Shown here: piece after piece, positions 5,252 through 6,966 of the stretch | How positions within the stretch are numbered: the stretch's first letter is position 1 | Layout of the letters: every line of letters starts with the position of its first letter | Source: Dehalococcoidia bacterium | Lineage (GTDB): Bacteria; Chloroflexota; Dehalococcoidia; E44-bin15 | Length of the DNA stretch: 6,966 nucleotides | Assembly: GCA_030619615.1 (NCBI GenBank) | Contig: JAUXBC010000040.1 | Location: 1-6,966 of the forward strand | Reading direction: 5' to 3' | The notes under the pieces: model-generated | What the model was told of the DNA's origin: nothing | Databases searched by the model: none | What the model saw: only the letters and a program-made list of their open reading frames with translations | Program-made: the position numbers and the translations under genes

Positions 5252-6966
5252 ATGGACATCACTGAGCGCAAGCGGGCCGAGGAGGAGCTGCGAGAGACCG
5301 GGGAGCGGTTGCGGGACTTCTTAGACAACGCCAATGACCTCATCCAGAGCGTGGCTCCCGACGGCCGCCTGGTGTATGTGAACCGCAAATGGCGGGAGAC
5401 ACTTGGATACACGGAAGAGGAGATCGCCGGCCTTTCTTTGTTCGACATCATTCACCCCGACAGCCTGGCGCACTGCACGGAAGTATTCCAGCGTGTCATA
5501 GCCGGAGAAAGGGTTGATCGCGTTGAAGCCAAGTTCGTGACCAAGGACGGTAGGGCAATCATGGTCGAGGGGAGCGTAAACTGTCTCTTCGAGGATGGCA
5601 AGCCCGTTTCTACCCGAGGCATCTTCCGGGACATCACCGAGCGCAAGCGGGCGGAGGAGGCGCTGAGGGAGAGTGAGAGACGCTATCGTCTGCTCGCTGA
5701 GAACGCAACAGACGTCATCTGGACCGGCGATATGAACCTGAGTCCTACCTACGTCAGCCCCGCCGTTACGCGTCTGCTAGGCTATAGCGTTGAGGAAGCG
5801 ATGGCCCAGACGTTGGATAAACTACTGACTCCTGCCTCCCTTGAGCTTGCCATGAAGGCTCTACAGGAAGAACTGTCCGTGGAAAACACGGAGCAAAAGG
5901 ATCTATTCAGGTCGCGGACGCTGGAGCTAGAGCTTAACTGCAAGGACGGCTCGACAGTGTGGGCCGAGGTCGGAATGGCTTTTATTCGTGACCCAGACGG
6001 CCGGCCTGTGGGCATCGTAGGAGTTGCACGCGACATCACCGAGAGGAAGAGGGCTGAGGAGGCGCTAAGAGCATCAGAGGAGAAATACCGGGATCTGGTG
6101 GAGGGCATCAATGATGGCTATCTGCTGCTTCAAGAGGGGAAGGTAGTCTTTGTGAACGAAAAGATGGCCCAAATGGGTGGGTACACTGTGGAAGAAGTAG
6201 TCGGGCTGCCGTTCATTACCTTCCTTTCCGCAGAAGAGAGGCAACCAATGGTGGAGTTGTATCAAGCAGTAATGGGTGGCCGTCAACCAGTACCGGAGAT
6301 GCTGGAACTGACGTTGCTCAGAAAAGACGGTTCGACGTTTCCTGCGGAATTCCGCCCAAGCAGGGTAACCGAGTATAAGAGCGGGAGCGCTATCATTGGC
6401 ATCATCAGGGACATCACCCAGAGCAAGCGGGCGGAGGAGGTGCTGCGCAAGAGCGAGGAAGAATTCAGACTGGCATTTGAGAATGCAAAGGATGCCATCT
6501 TATGGGGAGATCCTGAGACAGGCCTGATTATTAACTGTAATAAAGCAGCAGAAACCCTTTTGCAGAAAAAAAGGGAGGAGATCATAGGATACCATCAAAC
6601 AATGGTCCATCCACCGCAACAAGCAGAATATTATGCCAAGGTGTTCAAAAAGCATATAGAACAGAAAGGGGTTGTTGACGAAGAGGCAGAGGTAATAACC
6701 AAATCAGGAGAAATAAAACCCGTCCACATAACTGCCTCTGTAACCTTGGTCGGAGGAAAACCGATAATCCAGGGCATCTTCCGGGACATCACCGAGCGCA
6801 AGCGGGCGGAGGAGGAGCTGCGCGCGAGTGAAAAGAGGTTTAGAGACATCGCAGAGAATGCTTTGGAGTGGATTTGGGAGGTCGACGCTAATGGAAAATA
6901 CACTTACGCAAGCCCTATTGTCGAGGAGATTCTAGGATATGAACCTGAGGAAATACTTGGAAAACA
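5252..6966 (+). CDS. Multi-PAS sensor protein, probably the N-terminal part of a sensor kinase or cyclase (partial, 3' end beyond window)
   Basis: The frame is open for 571 codons to the right edge. It contains PAS/PAC units at about residues 19-128, 145-262, 279-388 and 405-513, and the start of a fifth at about 530. Each unit ends in a linker of the form RDITxxKRAEExLR, with DIT at residues 2, 127, 261, 387 and 512. These linkers are predicted helical connectors that pass signals between PAS domains. PAS domains bind small ligands, heme or flavin, or mediate dimerisation; no LOV-type flavin cysteine motif or clear heme ligand is evident. There is no signal peptide or membrane helix, so this part is cytoplasmic. 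The output module (histidine kinase, GGDEF or other) must lie beyond the edge, if present. The protein starts with the linker motif itself (MDITERKRAEEEL), as if an upstream PAS unit had been lost. Base composition differs between units: by hand count 5281-5340 is 62% GC and 6541-6600 is 40%. The gene is read away from the fdh operon, and nothing here proves a regulatory link to it. Confidence 0.92.
   Translation, partial: MDITERKRAEEELRETGERLRDFLDNANDLIQSVAPDGRLVYVNRKWRETLGYTEEEIAGLSLFDIIHPDSLAHCTEVFQRVIAGERVDRVEAKFVTKDGRAIMVEGSVNCLFEDGKPVSTRGIFRDITERKRAEEALRESERRYRLLAENATDVIWTGDMNLSPTYVSPAVTRLLGYSVEEAMAQTLDKLLTPASLELAMKALQEELSVENTEQKDLFRSRTLELELNCKDGSTVWAEVGMAFIRDPDGRPVGIVGVARDITERKRAEEALRASEEKYRDLVEGINDGYLLLQEGKVVFVNEKMAQMGGYTVEEVVGLPFITFLSAEERQPMVELYQAVMGGRQPVPEMLELTLLRKDGSTFPAEFRPSRVTEYKSGSAIIGIIRDITQSKRAEEVLRKSEEEFRLAFENAKDAILWGDPETGLIINCNKAAETLLQKKREEIIGYHQTMVHPPQQAEYYAKVFKKHIEQKGVVDEEAEVITKSGEIKPVHITASVTLVGGKPIIQGIFRDITERKRAEEELRASEKRFRDIAENALEWIWEVDANGKYTYASPIVEEILGYEPEEILGK
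5254..5292 (+). repeat. PAS-linker repeat, copy 1 (at the gene start)
   Basis: These 39 nt match 6784-6822 with two mismatches, both at third codon positions (ACT/ACC and GCC/GCG). The start codon occupies the place of the arginine codon that precedes DITERKR in the internal copies. Confidence 0.8.
5618..5660 (+). repeat. PAS-linker repeat, exact 43-nt copy A
   Basis: It begins GGCATCTTCCGGGACATCAC and encodes GIFRDITERKRAEE. It is identical base for base to 6773-6815, and the identity stops sharply on both sides (A against G on the left, C against A on the right). The adjoining PAS sequences are quite different from each other. Confidence 0.9.
6773..6815 (+). repeat. PAS-linker repeat, exact 43-nt copy B
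   Basis: It is identical to 5618-5660. Two further linkers, around 6026-6070 and 6404-6450, encode similar residues (ARDITERKRAEEAL and IRDITQSKRAEEVL) but have diverged at the DNA level, for example AGGAAGAGG in place of CGCAAGCGG in the third linker. Confidence 0.9.

Noticed and set aside
5618..6815. CRISPR-like or mobile-element direct repeats
   Set aside because: The repeats are in frame inside one protein and encode the known PAS linker; the spacing is that of PAS domains, not spacers, and there are no transposon ends.
5017..6903. Several minus-strand frames, some containing a repeated RSVMSRKMP-like string
   Set aside because: They are the reverse complement of the repeated PAS linkers; the recurrence comes from the DITERKR repeats on the + strand.

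Overview
The window looks like part of an anaerobic bacterium's chromosome, or an environmental contig from one. The visible genes are an iron-sulfur and molybdopterin formate dehydrogenase with its NADH-linked diaphorase subunits, a remnant of a tungstate/molybdate-binding protein, and a large multi-PAS sensor. Shine-Dalgarno sequences, one TTG start and NuoE/NuoF-type partners point to a bacterium. I cannot name the lineage from the sequence.

Positions 1-4203, minus strand: a tight three-gene operon. It reads fdhA (molybdopterin/tungstopterin catalytic subunit with a NuoG-like N-terminal Fe-S region), then a NuoE-like [2Fe-2S] subunit, then a NuoF-like FMN/NAD(H) subunit that runs off the left edge. 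The gaps are 13 and 15 nt. Together the subunits form a soluble NAD(P)-linked formate dehydrogenase. Formate is oxidised, or CO2 reduced, at the pterin centre in FdhA, and electrons pass along the Fe-S chain to FMN and NAD(P) on NuoF. The layout matches complexes reported or proposed to bifurcate electrons with ferredoxin, but the C-terminal half of NuoF that would help judge this is outside the window.

Positions 4204-4691: no confident gene. The + strand carries a promoter-like pair, a short open frame ending in a hydrophobic segment and basic tail, a hairpin, and a strong rho-independent terminator. This could be a small + strand transcription unit divergent from fdhA, or the tail of a lost gene.

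Positions 4692-5072, minus strand: the C-terminal third or so of a WtpA/ModA-type tungstate/molybdate-binding protein. It has lost its 5' part and has no start codon, so it is a pseudogene or marks an assembly or rearrangement junction. The FDH cofactor needs Mo or W, so the proximity is suggestive.

Positions 5073-6966, plus strand: a promoter candidate and a clear ribosome binding site lead into a sensor gene that is open to the right edge. It has four complete PAS/PAC units and the start of a fifth, joined by near-identical DITERKRAEE linkers. A 43-nt stretch is exactly identical between two linkers, and one PAS unit is much more AT-rich than the first, so the gene appears to have grown by duplication and shuffling. 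No output domain is visible before the edge.
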